Positions 46,504 to 57,574 of a DNA stretch of 64,000 nucleotides are shown piece by piece. This DNA is from Paragorgia papillata (taxonomy: Eukaryota > Cnidaria > Anthozoa > Scleralcyonacea > Coralliidae), in contig JAWNZC010000001.1 in the NCBI GenBank assembly GCA_035771165.1, forward strand, positions 4,805,001-4,869,000, written 5' to 3'. The position numbers and the translations under genes are program-made. The first letter of the stretch is position 1. The number at the start of each line of letters is the position of its first letter. A model generated the notes under the pieces. That model saw nothing but the letters and a program-made list of their open reading frames with translations, did not search any database and had not been told where the DNA came from.

Positions 46504-48090
46504 TCAATGGCTCTACCTAACCATAGTTAAGCAATCGTTAACACTGCGGTACAAAAAAATCAGAACGGTTTCTTTCTGAGTCTATTCTTTCACAATATCT
46601 ACGGCTGGCTTGATAAACGGCAAGCGTCTTTTCCTTTTCTTGCCATTGGTGTTCTTATTGGTGTTCTTATTGGTTCTCATTGGTTTTCTTGCCATTGGTG
46701 TTCCTTGATTTTCATCAGTTCTGTTCAGCTGTCGTTCCGTCACCGTCTTTGAGATCCCATTCAATGTCAAGCGTGGAAGATGTGGCACTTCAGATATAAA
46801 CGCCGTACTTAAAAAAAAACAAAAAAACAACTTAGGAATCTTTTTTTAACTGTACGTGTACGGGTGACCTTCTTTAAGTGAGGCAAACCAGTTAAACAGA
46901 CTTTTTTCTTTGGAATTCTAGTAGGATTGATACATAAGATCAGTTTAGATAATAAAAAAACTAGAGTGCTGCGTAGGCAGTGTTTTAGATAGAGTAAAGT
47001 GAAAAGGTGGTAAACTGCCGAGACTAGTTTTGATAACGAAATTCTGACGTTTCGGGCGGAGCCCTTTATCACAGTAAAATATGTTTTGAAATATTGTCAT
47101 ACAGTATTAATGTATTTATTGATATCCAAGAATCTCGTCAGTGTAGTGTGTTTTCAACTTGAAGTAAAGTTGGTAACGTTTCGTTTGCGGCTTTTGTTGT
47201 GCAAGCTGTCGTAAGTGTAGTTGAACTCTGAAAATTTTGAGCTCTATTGGCGGGACTCGAACCCAAAACCTGTCGAATACTGGCCTGACTGGTTCCGTAA
47301 CGTGACGCGAGATTAATATTGAAGGTTTGTTGTCAGAATGATACAAACCGGATTATTTTAAGCTCCCTATGTCAAGAACTATTCTTTTTTTATTATTTTT
47401 CTTGGTCTAACGTCAGAAATGTTTTACTCTAACGCCAGACAGTTGCCGTGGTTTTGTTAAGAACGAAACTACACTGTGATGATTATGTAGCGCTTTATTT
47501 ATATATTATGTCACGATAAATGAATAATTGTCGAGTTTTATCAACAACGAAACGACACGCAATATTCTTGGCGCTATGTGTCCTTGTTAATGACGGAATG
47601 ATTCGACACGCAATGTTGCTGGGACTGTCCTTGTTAATGACATCAGGGCTGAAGGAGTTTTATTTAGAATATAGAACATTTTACTATTAAGAAATACCAC
47701 GATACCCGATGTTGTTAGGACCGGGTCTTAGTTATTACTTATTCACGTTCGGAAACTATGGGTTACCGACCGTAAAGACATTGCCTATGTTGGACATGTA
47801 ATGTCCATAACGGGATATGTTCGATAAAACAAAATTAAATATGTCAAAGAGTATACATTAGCACCATTACTGGAGAATGAATTGGTCCAATCAGTGGGCT
47901 TGTATATCCTGAAAAAAACAACCTGACTCTTGAGTGGAAGATGTGAGACGCCTTGCACTATGGCCACCTAAAAACAAAGCTTTGATTAAGTCCTAACAGC
48001 CAGCCGGTATCACTAGAAACACGCCCATAACATTGGCTTGTAGCGTTATGAATATATTACTGGCGTGGCCAGCTTAAAAGGCGTTTGCTG

Positions 48091-48415
48091 ATTGGCTAAC
48101 TTAATCAAAACGTTGCTGGTGGCTACGGTTATATAAGGCGACGTCTCACTGTAATGTAATTTTTTTGTTTGTAACTCTTTCCCCTAGAACGGGTAAATAA
48201 GTGAAAACGATTTTCTACACCGATCTTTTATTAATTTTATGCGAATAGAGAAGTACACGGAAATTTTTAGCGTTTTTGTTCCAGGAATAGCACTCGATTA
48301 ACTTTGTTTACGCGTTTCTACAAGCACTTCTGGTGATTTTTATTGGTTACTCTTATGTGACGACATGACGAGAAACAGGTTTAAACGGGTTTATCTAACT
48401 TTCGTTTTCGTGCAG
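48091..48415 (+). promoter_or_regulatory. Core promoter and 5'-UTR intron of array copy 4
   Basis: TATATAA at 48,130-48,136; intron 48,193-48,415. Confidence 0.6.
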
Positions 48416-48510
48416 TCCTTCCAGTAAACTATACACGAAGAGAACAGACCACTGAATTTTCGTTGCTTTAAGGCTTTTGGAGGTTTCTTTCTAAACTTAC
48501 TACCAAAACA

Positions 48511-49816
48511 ATGGCAGTTAATTGGCTTGTAGGACAGGCAAATGTCGGCGTCGAGAGAGTGTGTCCTGAGAGGCACATCAACCAAAGCGAATGGGAACCT
48601 GTATGGAACAATGTATTTGTGGGACCGAATCATTATGATTATATCTCAGATTATGAGTGTGTCTTTCCTGTCAATATGAATGGTCTTGATGTCCCAGCAG
48701 AACAGTGGGCAAATCTACAGCACCAGAAACAGCAAGGCACCGCTATACCGATCATAAATATAGCCCACTTCACAAAAGCTGCCGACGATATTATAGCAAC
48801 TGGTGGTTTCACTGGAGGGCTGAAGAAAATAAACGAACACGGAGATGGAAACCCTGTGCAAGAACGCTTCTCTTGGTGGAGCCCAATATTTGAAGAAAAT
48901 GCGGAAGTGAATGCAGCAGAGAATGCAGAAGAGAATGCAGAAGAGAATGCAGAAGAGAATGCAGAAGAGAATGCAGAAGAGAATGCAGAAGAGAATGCTG
49001 AAGAGAATGCAGAAGTGAATGCAGAAGAGAATGCAGAAGAGAATGCAGAAGAGAATGCAGAAGAGAATGCTGAAGAGAATGCAGAAGAGAATGCAGAAGA
49101 GAATGCAGAAGAGAATGCAGAAGAGAATGCAGAAGAGAATGCAGAAGAGAATGCTGAAGAGAATGCAGAAGAGAATGCAGAAGAGAATGCAGTAGACATG
49201 GTGCGTGATCGCCTAGAGCAAGTGATAAGTCCATTTCTTGATGACAACGATGATATGCAAGTGCTAAAAAATCAGTTTGCGACATCGGATGCATTCCATC
49301 CCAATCCTGCGCGATATGGAAACGACTACTTCAAGTACAGCATCGAAGATATGTGTCGCTTTTTACGAAAATTATATTGGGGAAGAAATACAGTTCAAAG
49401 TGCTGGGAACATTCTTGTACAAACAAGAGATAATGCATGCTGTTCTTGTGTGTAGCCAAACAGATGGTGCCGGCTTGTTTGCGGCATATCCACCTGTGCC
49501 AACACCAGATGCCGAAGGAGCGGTCGTGACAAGAGATGAGGATACCGTCAACTGGGTATGGAAACCACAGGCTACGGCGACAGACATTGTCCGTCTTAAT
49601 CGTTTTGCATTGCCGCGGTATCCAAGGTTTCGTCGATGGGAGCATGTTGCTTTTGCATTCTATTTACCTGAAATAGGTGATCATATAGCCGTTGAAGATC
49701 TTGGGGAAAATAGGTATGAGATACAAGCGCCAATCGAAGACGAAGACGAAGACGAAGACGAAGACGAAGACGAAGACGAAGACGAAGACGAAGACGAAGA
49801 CGGAGACGAAGAATGA
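48511..49816 (+). pseudogene. Array copy 4: NAEE-expanded copy broken by a one-base frameshift
   Basis: Reads as a normal family member to FSWWSPIFEENAEVNAAE. About 24 tandem NAEE/NAEV tetrapeptides follow (12-bp units GAAGAGAATGCA, 48,898-49,192), then DMVRDRLEQV. At about 49,362 a run of five T stands where unit 6 has four. The frame shifts after IEDMCRF and stops at 49,455. The remaining codons continue in another frame to the Asp/Glu tail ending at 49,816 and equal copy 6 by eye. Either a true recent null allele or a homopolymer sequencing error. Confidence 0.75.
48898..49192. repeat. 12-bp coding repeat (NAEE), about 24 units
   Basis: GAAGAGAATGCA units with scattered GCT-for-GCA and GTG-for-GAG variants. 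The opposite strand reads open as FSSA / LLHS repeats, which are shadows. Confidence 0.95.
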
Positions 49817-50221
49817 GTATTGAATTAGAAAAATCCTAGCCTGTGCAGGTGCAAGATTGTCCGGTTAACCAATTGAATAACCGTTGATTGTTTTCTTGTT
49901 TAAACGAAACCCTGTGATGAATATTTGTGTCCTGATCTTATGTCTGGATGGATTGAGCAAGCTTCGTAATTGAGTGGGACAACGTGCCATAAACTTTTGC
50001 CTTTGTAATTCTTCCTTATTTAACAGTTTTTACATGCTAAATATTATTTTAACGAGTTTTTGTAGTACAAGATTGTTATTAAACGTCTGCGAGACACAAC
50101 TACTCACTTCATTATATTGGAATAATTTTATAAATTAATAAAAATATAAAGGAATACGAAAAAAAACTACAAGTAATCTGAATGAGAAAAATACGCTCGG
50201 AATTAGCAAATGGGAATGGGA

Positions 50222-50678
50222 ATGAGCAAAATGCGCGAGTGTAATGAGCAAAATGCGCGAGTGTGAAGAGCAAAATGCGCGAGTGTGAAGAGCAAAATGC
50301 GCGAATTTAATGAGCAAAATGCGCGAGTGTGATGAGCAAAATGCGCGAATGTAATGAGCAAAATGCGCGAGTGTGATGAGCAAAATGCGCCAGTGTATAA
50401 TGAACAAAATGTGCGAGTGTATAATGAACAAAATGCGCGAGTGTGAAGAGCAAAATGCGCGAATTTAATGAGCAAAATGCGCGGGTGTGATGAGCAAAAT
50501 GCGCGAATGTAATGAGCAAAATGCGCGAGTGTGATGAGCAAAATGCGCCAGTGTATAATGAACAAAATGTGCGAGTGTATAATGAACAAAATGCGCGAGT
50601 GTAATGAGCAAGATGCAAATGTAAATGAGCACAATGCGCACGTAAAGAGCAAAATGCGCAAGCATAATGTGCAAAATA
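50222..50678. repeat. Unit 4 minisatellite (longer)
   Basis: Contains an internal duplication of about 130 bp relative to units 1-3, seen as the repeated GAATTTAATGAGC ... CCAGTGTATAATGAAC series. Confidence 0.95.
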
Positions 50679-50879
50679 TACGCGGAGAGTGCGCATGTCG
50701 ACTGTCCATTTGACATCGTCAACACTGCACTGACTGCTTCGTCGTCGACTGGCGGACGGAGTGCGAAGGGAGACGGGAGGGAGCTTCGTTGAGCTTTCGT
50801 TCTTCTTGTTAGGAGAGGTTGAAATAAGACTCGAAAGGCTTTTCACTGTTGGCTTTAAGTCCGTTTTGATTCGTGACAT
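50307..50879 (-). CDS. Chimeric open frame: captured exon 1 fused to minisatellite (unit 4)
   Basis: Starts at the original ATG (MSRIK) of the captured fragment at 50,879 and runs through its codons to VDM. It continues RTLRVYF straight into minisatellite-encoded residues (AHYACAFCSLRAH ...) for about 190 codons in all. In units 1, 2, 3 and 5 a TAA follows RTLRVYF; a spacer of about 60 bp that supplied it is deleted here. Whether it is transcribed is unknown. The second part is low-complexity, rich in His, Phe, Cys, Arg and Leu. Confidence 0.3.
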   Translation of the reverse strand: MSRIKTDLKPTVKSLSSLISTSPNKKNESSTKLPPVSLRTPSASRRRSSQCSVDDVKWTVDMRTLRVYFAHYACAFCSLRAHCAHLHLHLAHYTRAFCSLYTRTFCSLYTGAFCSSHSRILLITFAHFAHHTRAFCSLNSRILLFTLAHFVHYTLAHFVHYTLAHFAHHTRAFCSLHSRILLITLAHFAH

Positions 50880-50944
50880 TACAAGAATAACCACAGCGCT
50901 GATATCGTAAGGTAGCTTCCCATGACTTGTAGTCTTTTATACAA
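50694..50944 (-). pseudogene. Captured exon 1 fragment, unit 4
   Basis: Has a 3-bp (GTC) duplication giving one extra Arg in the ASRRS run compared with unit 6. It abuts the minisatellite almost directly. Confidence 0.8.
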
Positions 50945-51240
50945 ATACAACAGAATCGATCGCATGTGTATAAGTAATTGATGAAATTCATTCAGATTGT
51001 TCCAAGCTACACTGATGAGCTGTTGTACAGCGAAACACCGTGTCTGCTGGTTTTATAAACGGCAAGCGTCTTTTCCTTTTCTTGCCATTGGCGTTCTTAT
51101 TACCTTGCTTTTCATCAGTTCTGTTCAGGTGTCGTTCCGTCACCGTCTTTGAGATCCCATTCAATGTCAAGCGTTGAAGATGCGGCACTTCAGATATAAA
51201 CGCCGTACTTGGGAATATTTTTTGAACTGTACGTGTACGG

Positions 51241-51531
51241 ATTTAGATTTAGATTTAGATTTAATAACTTTATTGCCTATAGCAACTGGTGGTTAAACAG
51301 AGCGAAATGCCTCAATTAAACATGACTACCATGATGTAAGTGTTGGTTTTGCGGAGGGAGGAAAACCGGAGAACCCGGCGAAAAACCCTCGAAGCACAGG
51401 AGAGATCAACTACAACTCTACTCACATTAGTTTCCAGCTCGACAACGCCATCCAAGTACTAACCCCGTCTAACCGGGCTTAACTTTTGGTGAGAGGCAGC
51501 GCGCTAACAGCACACGCCACCCGTGCTCCCC
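51241..51531 (-). mobile_element. 5S-rRNA-derived SINE in unit 5
   Basis: Minus-strand orientation. Tail of (ATTTAG)n at the plus-left end. Central GGAGAACCCGGCGAAAAACC and CTCGAAGCACAGGAGAG. 5S head GTACTAACCCCGTCTAACCG at the right. It interrupts GTGTACGG|GTGACC, intact in units 1-4 and 6. Related to 13,527-13,870. Confidence 0.88.
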
Positions 51532-52806
51532 GGGTGACCTTCTTTAAGTGCGGCAACCAGTTAAACAGACTTTTTTCTTTGCCATTCTAGTAGGATTGAT
51601 ACATAAGATAGTTTAGATAATAAAACAACTAGAGTGCTGCGTAGGCAGTGTTTAGGATAGAGTAAAGTGAAAAGGTGGTAAACTCCCGAGACTAGTTTTG
51701 ATAACGAAATTCTGACGTTTCGGGCGGAGCCCTTCATCACAGTAAAATATGTTTTGAAATATTGTCATACAGTATATTAATGTATTTATTGATATCCAAG
51801 AATCTGTTAGTGTAGTGTTTTCAACTTGAAGTAAAGTTGGTAACGTTTCGTTTGCGGCTTTTGTTCTGCAAGCTGTCGTAAGTGTAATTGAACTCTGAAA
51901 ATTTTGACGTCTATTGGCGGGACCCAAAACCTGTCGAATACTGGCCTGACCGGTTCCGTAACGTGACGCGAGATTAATATTGAAGGTTTGTTATCAGAAT
52001 GATACAAACTGGATTATTTTAAGCTCCCTATGTCAAGAACTATTCTTTTTGTATTATTTTTCTTGGTCTAACGTCAGAAATGTTTTACTCTAACGCAAGA
52101 CAGTTGCCGTGGTTTTGTTAAGAACGAAACTACACTGTGATGATTATGTAGCGCTTTATTTATATATTATGTCACGATAAATGAAGTAATTGTCGAGTTT
52201 TATCAACAACGAAACGACACGCAATATTATTGGCGCTATATGTCCTTGTTAATGACGGAATGACTCGACACGCAATGTTGCTGAGACTGTGTCCTTGTTA
52301 ATGACGGAATGACTCGACACGGAATGTTGCTGAGACTGTGTCCTTGTTAAATGACATCAGGGCTGAAGGAGTTTTATTTAGAATATAGAACATTTTACTC
52401 TTAAGAAATACCACGATACCCGATGTTGTTAGGACCGGGTCTTAGTTATTACTTATTCACGTTCGGAACTCTGGGTTACCGACCGTAAAGACATTGCCTA
52501 TGTTGGACATGTAATGTCCATAACGGGATATGTTCGATAAAACAAAATTAAATATGTCAAAGAGTATACATTAGCACCATTACTAGAGAATGAATTGCTC
52601 CAATCAGTGGGCTTGTATATCCTGAAAGAAAAACCCTTGACTCTTTTATAGTGGAAGATGTGAGACGCCTTGCACTTTGGCCACCTAAAAACAAAGCTTT
52701 GATTAAGTCATAACAGCCAGCCGGTATCACTAGAAACACGCCCATAACATTGGCTTGTAGCGTTATGAATATATTACTGGCGTGGCCAGCTTAAAAGGCG
52801 TTTGCT

Positions 52807-53133
52807 GATTGGCTAACTTAATCAAAACTTTGCTGGTGGCTACGATTATATAAGGCGACGTCTCACTGTAATGTAATTTTTTTGTTTGTAACTCTTTCCC
52901 CTCGAACGGGTAAATAAGTGAAAACGATTTTCTACACCGATCTTTTATTAATTTTATGCGAATAGAGAAGTACACGGACATTTTTAGCGTTTTTGTTCCA
53001 GGAATAGCACTCGATTAACTTTGTTTACGCGTTTCTACAAACACGTCTGGTGATTTTTTATTGGTTACTCGTATGTGACGACATGACGAGAAACAGGTTT
53101 AAACGGGTTTATCTAACTTTCGTTTTCGTGCAG
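52807..53133 (+). promoter_or_regulatory. Core promoter and 5'-UTR intron of array copy 5
   Basis: TATATAA at 52,847-52,853; intron 52,910-53,133. Confidence 0.6.
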
Positions 53134-53229
53134 TCCTTCCAGTAAAACTATACACGAAGAGAACAGACCACTGAATTTTCGTTGCTTTAAGGCTTTTGGA
53201 GGTTTCTTTCTAAACTTACTACCAAAACA

Positions 53230-54297
53230 ATGGTAGTTAATTGGCTTGTAGGACAGGCAAATGTCGGCGTCGAGAGAGTGTGTCCTGGGAGCCACATCAA
53301 ACAAAACGAATGGCAATCTGGATGGAACAATGTATTTGTGGGGAATAAGTATGATTATATCTCAGATTATGAGTGTGTCTTTCCTGTCGATATGAATGGT
53401 CTTCATTTCCCAGCAGACCAGTACGGCTATCTTCCTCCTCATTATCATATCCAGTGGCCAAATCTACAGCAACAGAAACAGCAAGGCACCGCTATACCAA
53501 TCACAAATATAGCCCACTTCACAAAAGCAGAAGTTGCCGACATTATTATAGCAACTGGTAGTTTCACCGGAGGGCCGAAGAAAATAAACGAACACGAAGA
53601 CGGAAGCCCTGTGCAAGGACGCTTCTCTTGGTGGAGCCCAATATTTGAAGAAAATGCGGAAGTGAATGCAGCGGAGAATGCAGAAGAGAATGCTGAAGAG
53701 AATGCAGAAGTGAATGCAGAAGAGAATGCAGCAGGGAATGCAGCAGACATGGTGCGTGATCGCCTAGAGCAAGTGATAAAACCATTTCTTGATAACAACG
53801 ATAATATGCAAGTGCTAAAAAATCAGTTTGCGACATCGGATGCATTCCATCCCAATCCTGCGCGATATGGAAACGACTACTTCAAGTACAGCATCGAAGA
53901 TATGTGTCACTTTTACGAAAATTATATTGGGCCAAACGAAGAAATACAGTTCAAAGTACTGGGAACTTTCTTGTACAAACAAGAGATAATGCATGCTGTT
54001 CTTGTGTGTAGCGAGACAGATGGTGCCGGCTTGTTTAAAGCATATCCACCTGTGCCAACACCAGATGAAGAAGGAGCCGTCGTGACAAGAGATGAGGATA
54101 CCGGCAACTGGGTATGGAAACCACAGGCTACGGCGACAAGAATTGTCCGTCTTAATCATTTTCGGCAGATTCCACAATATCGTCGATGGGAGCATGTTGC
54201 TTTTGCATTCTATTTACCTGAAATAGGTGGTCATGTGGCGCATATAGCCGTTGGAAATCTTCAGGAAAATAGGTTGAAATACAAGCCCCAACCGTAA
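53230..54297 (+). CDS. Array copy 5: mosaic copy with lost acidic tail, 355 aa
   Basis: N-terminus (MVVNWLVG...PGSHIKQNEW) as in copy 7. A private insert of about 17 residues (YGYLPPHYHIQWPN) follows residue 60, then a short NAEE run of about 8 units. The C-terminal half (GPNEEIQ, ETDGAGLFKAY) is of the copy 1/2 type. The same one-base loss after NR as in copy 3 ends the protein at KYKPQP, and the Asp/Glu codons lie untranslated after the stop. Three parental types in one gene indicate repeated exchange. Confidence 0.75.
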   Translation: MVVNWLVGQANVGVERVCPGSHIKQNEWQSGWNNVFVGNKYDYISDYECVFPVDMNGLHFPADQYGYLPPHYHIQWPNLQQQKQQGTAIPITNIAHFTKAEVADIIIATGSFTGGPKKINEHEDGSPVQGRFSWWSPIFEENAEVNAAENAEENAEENAEVNAEENAAGNAADMVRDRLEQVIKPFLDNNDNMQVLKNQFATSDAFHPNPARYGNDYFKYSIEDMCHFYENYIGPNEEIQFKVLGTFLYKQEIMHAVLVCSETDGAGLFKAYPPVPTPDEEGAVVTRDEDTGNWVWKPQATATRIVRLNHFRQIPQYRRWEHVAFAFYLPEIGGHVAHIAVGNLQENRLKYKPQP

Positions 54298-54748
54298 GCG
54301 AAGACGAAGACGGAGACGAAGACGAAGACGGAGACGAAGAATGAGTATTGAATTAGAAAAATCCTAGCCTGTGCAGGTTTAAGATTGTCCGGTTAACCAA
54401 TTGAATAACCGTTGATTGTTTTCTTGTTTAAACGAAACCCTGTGATGAATATTTGTGTCCTGATCTTATGTCTGGATGGATTGAGCAAGCTTCGTAATTG
54501 AGTGGGGCAACGTGCCATAAACTTTTGCCTTTGTATTTCTTCATTATTTAACAGTTTTTACATGCTAAATATTATTTTAACGAGTTTTTGTAGTACAAGA
54601 TTGTTATTAAACGTCTGCGAGACACAACTACTCACTTCATTACATTGGAATAATTTTATAAATTAATAAAAATATAAAAGAATACGAAAAAAACTACAAG
54701 TAATCTGAATGAGAAAAATACGCTCGGAATTAGCAAATGGGAATGGGA

Positions 54749-55091
54749 ATGAGCAAAATGCGCGAGTGTAATGAGCAAAATGCGCGAGTGTGAAGAGCAA
54801 AATGCGCGAGTGTGAAGAGCAAAATGCGCGAATTTAATGAGGAAAATGCGCGAGTGTGATGAGCAAAATGCGCGAATGTAATGAGCAAAATGCGCGAGTG
54901 TGATGAGCAAAATGCGCCAGTGTATAATGAACAAAATGCGCGAGTGTATAATGAACAAAATGCGCGAATGTAATGAGCAAAATGCGCGAATGTAATGCGC
55001 AAAATGCGCGAGTGTAATGAGCAAAATGCAAATGTAAATGAGCACAATGCGCACGTAAAGAGCAAAATGCGCAAGCATAATGTGCAAAATG
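54749..55091. repeat. Unit 5 minisatellite
   Basis: Unit order identical to unit 3 by eye. Confidence 0.95.
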
Positions 55092-55167
55092 AGAACATAA
55101 TAAAATTCGCATATGGGTTTCGTTCGGAGATCTATATTGCCTGTTAAAAATATACGCGGAGAGTGCG

Positions 55168-55421
55168 CATGTCGACTGTCCATTTGACATCGTCGACGCT
55201 GCACTGACTGCTTCGTCGACTGGCGGACGGAGTGCGAAGGGAGACGGGAGGGAGCTTCGTTGAGCTTTCGTTCTTCTTGTTAGGAGAGGTTGAAATAAGA
55301 CTCGAAAGGCTTTTCACTGTAGGCTTTAAGTCCGTTTTGATTCGTGACATTACAAGAATAACCACAGCACTGATATCGTAAGGTAGCTTCCCATGACTTG
55401 TATAGTCTTTTATATATACAA
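55168..55421 (-). pseudogene. Captured exon 1 fragment, unit 5
   Basis: Same as unit 3 by eye; ends RTLRVYF and stop. Confidence 0.8.
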
Positions 55422-55532
55422 ATACAACAGAATCGATCGCATGTGTATAAGTAATTGATGAAATTCATTCAGATTGTTCCAAGCTACACTGATGAGCTGT
55501 AGTACAGTGTGAAACACCGTGTCTGTAGATTG

Positions 55533-55567
<35 letters not shown>

Positions 55568-57153
55568 TCAATGGCTCTACCTAACCATAGTTAAGCAATC
55601 GTTAACACTGCGGTACAAAAAAATCAGAACGGTTTCTTTCTGAGTCTATTCTTTCACAATATCTACGGCTGGCTTGATAAACGGCAAGCGTCTTTTCCTT
55701 TTCTTGCCATTGGTGTTCTTATTGGTGTTCTTATTGGTTCTCATTGGTTTTCTTGCCATTGGTGTTCCTTGATTTTCATCAGTTCTGTTCAGCTGTCGTT
55801 CCGTCACCGTCTTTGAGATCCCATTCAATGTCAAGCGTGGAAGATGTGGCACTTCAGATATAAACGCCGTACTTAAAAAAAAAACAAAAAAACAACTTAG
55901 GAATCTTTTTTTAACTGTACGTGTACGGGTGACCTTCTTTAAGTGAGGCAAACCAGTTAAACAGACTTTTTTCTTTGGAATTCTAGTAGGATTGATACAT
56001 AAGATCAGTTTAGATAATAAAAAAACTAGAGTGCTGCGTAGGCAGTGTTTTAGATAGAGTAAAGTGAAAAGGTGGTAAACTGCCGAGACTAGTTTTGATA
56101 ACGAAATTCTGACGTTTCGGGCGGAGCCCTTTATCACAGTAAAATATGTTTTGAAATATTGTCATACAGTATTAATGTATTTATTGATATCCAAGAATCT
56201 CGTCAGTGTAGTGTTTTCAACTTGAAGTAAAGTTGGTAACGTTTCGTTTGCGGCTTTTGTTGTGCAAGCTGTCGTAAGTGTAGTTGAACTCTGAAAATTT
56301 TGAGCTCTATTGGCGGGACTCGAACCCAAAACCTGTCGAATACTGGCCTGACTGGTTCCGTAACGTGACGCGAGATTAATATTGAAGGTTTGTTGTCAGA
56401 ATGATACAAACCGGATTATTTTAAGCTCCCTATGTCAAGAACTATTCTTTTTTTATTATTTTTCTTGGTCTAACGTCAGAAATGTTTTACTCTAACGCCA
56501 GACAGTTGCCGTGGTTTTGTTTAAGAACGAAACTACACTGTGATGATTATGTAGCGCTTTATTTATATATTATGTCACGATAAATGAATAATTGTCGAGT
56601 TTTATCAACAACGAAACGACACGCAATATTCTTGGCGCTATGTGTCCTTGTTAATGACGGAATGATTCGACACGCAATGTTGCTGGGACTGTCCTTGTTA
56701 ATGACATCAGGGCTGAAGGAGTTTTATTTAGAATATAGAACATTTTACTATTAAGAAATACCACGATACCCGATGTTGTTAGGACCGGGTCTTAGTTATT
56801 ACTTATTCACGTTCGGAAACTATGGGTTACCGACCGTAAAGACATTGCCTATGTTGGACATGTAATGTCCATAACGGGATATGTTCGATAAAACAAAATT
56901 AAATATGTCAAAGAGTATACATTAGCACCATTACTGGAGAATGAATTGGTCCAATCAGTGGGCTTGTATATCCTGAAAAAAACAACCTGACTCTTGAGTG
57001 GAAGATGTGAGACGCCTTGCACTATGGCCACCTAAAAACAAAGCTTTGATTAAGTCCTAACAGCCAGCCGGTATCACTAGAAACACGCCCATAACATTGG
57101 CTTGTAGCGTTATGAATATATTACTGGCGTGGCCAGCTTAAAAGGCGTTTGCT

Positions 57154-57479
57154 GATTGGCTAACTTAATCAAAACGTTGCTGGTGGCTACGGTTATATAA
57201 GGCGACGTCTCACTGTAATGTAATTTTTTTGTTTGTAACTCTTTCCCCTAGAACGGGTAAATAAGTGAAAACGATTTTCTACACCGATCTTTTATTAATT
57301 TTATGCGAATAGAGAAGTACACGGAAATTTTTAGCGTTTTTGTTCCAGGAATAGCACTCGATTAACTTTGTTTACGCGTTTCTACAAGCACTTCTGGTGA
57401 TTTTTATTGGTTACTCTTATGTGACGACATGACGAGAAACAGGTTTAAACGGGTTTATCTAACTTTCGTTTTCGTGCAG
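57154..57479 (+). promoter_or_regulatory. Core promoter and 5'-UTR intron of array copy 6
   Basis: TATATAA at 57,194-57,200; intron 57,257-57,479. Confidence 0.62.
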
Positions 57480-57574
57480 TCCTTCCAGTAAACTATACAC
57501 GAAGAGAACAGACCACTGAATTTTCGTTGCTTTAAGGCTTTTGGAGGTTTCTTTCTAAACTTACTACCAAAACA

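Larger units (their letters stand above)
46306..50956. repeat. Array unit 4
   Basis: Nearly identical to unit 6. Has a longer (AT)n run (46,407-46,500), the expanded NAEE gene and a longer minisatellite, and lacks the 60-bp spacer between minisatellite and exon 1 fragment. Confidence 0.9.
50957..55433. repeat. Array unit 5
   Basis: Lacks the (AT)n run and carries a 5S-type SINE at 51,241. Contains an extra copy of TCCTTGTTAATGACGGAATG, then ACTCGACACG, near 52,300. Same in unit 7. Confidence 0.9.

Noticed and set aside
48651..49294. Long minus-strand frames with FSSA or LLHS repeats across copy 4 (and copy 6)
   Set aside because: Mirror readings of the 12-bp NAEE repeat; 12-bp units without a stop are open on both strands.
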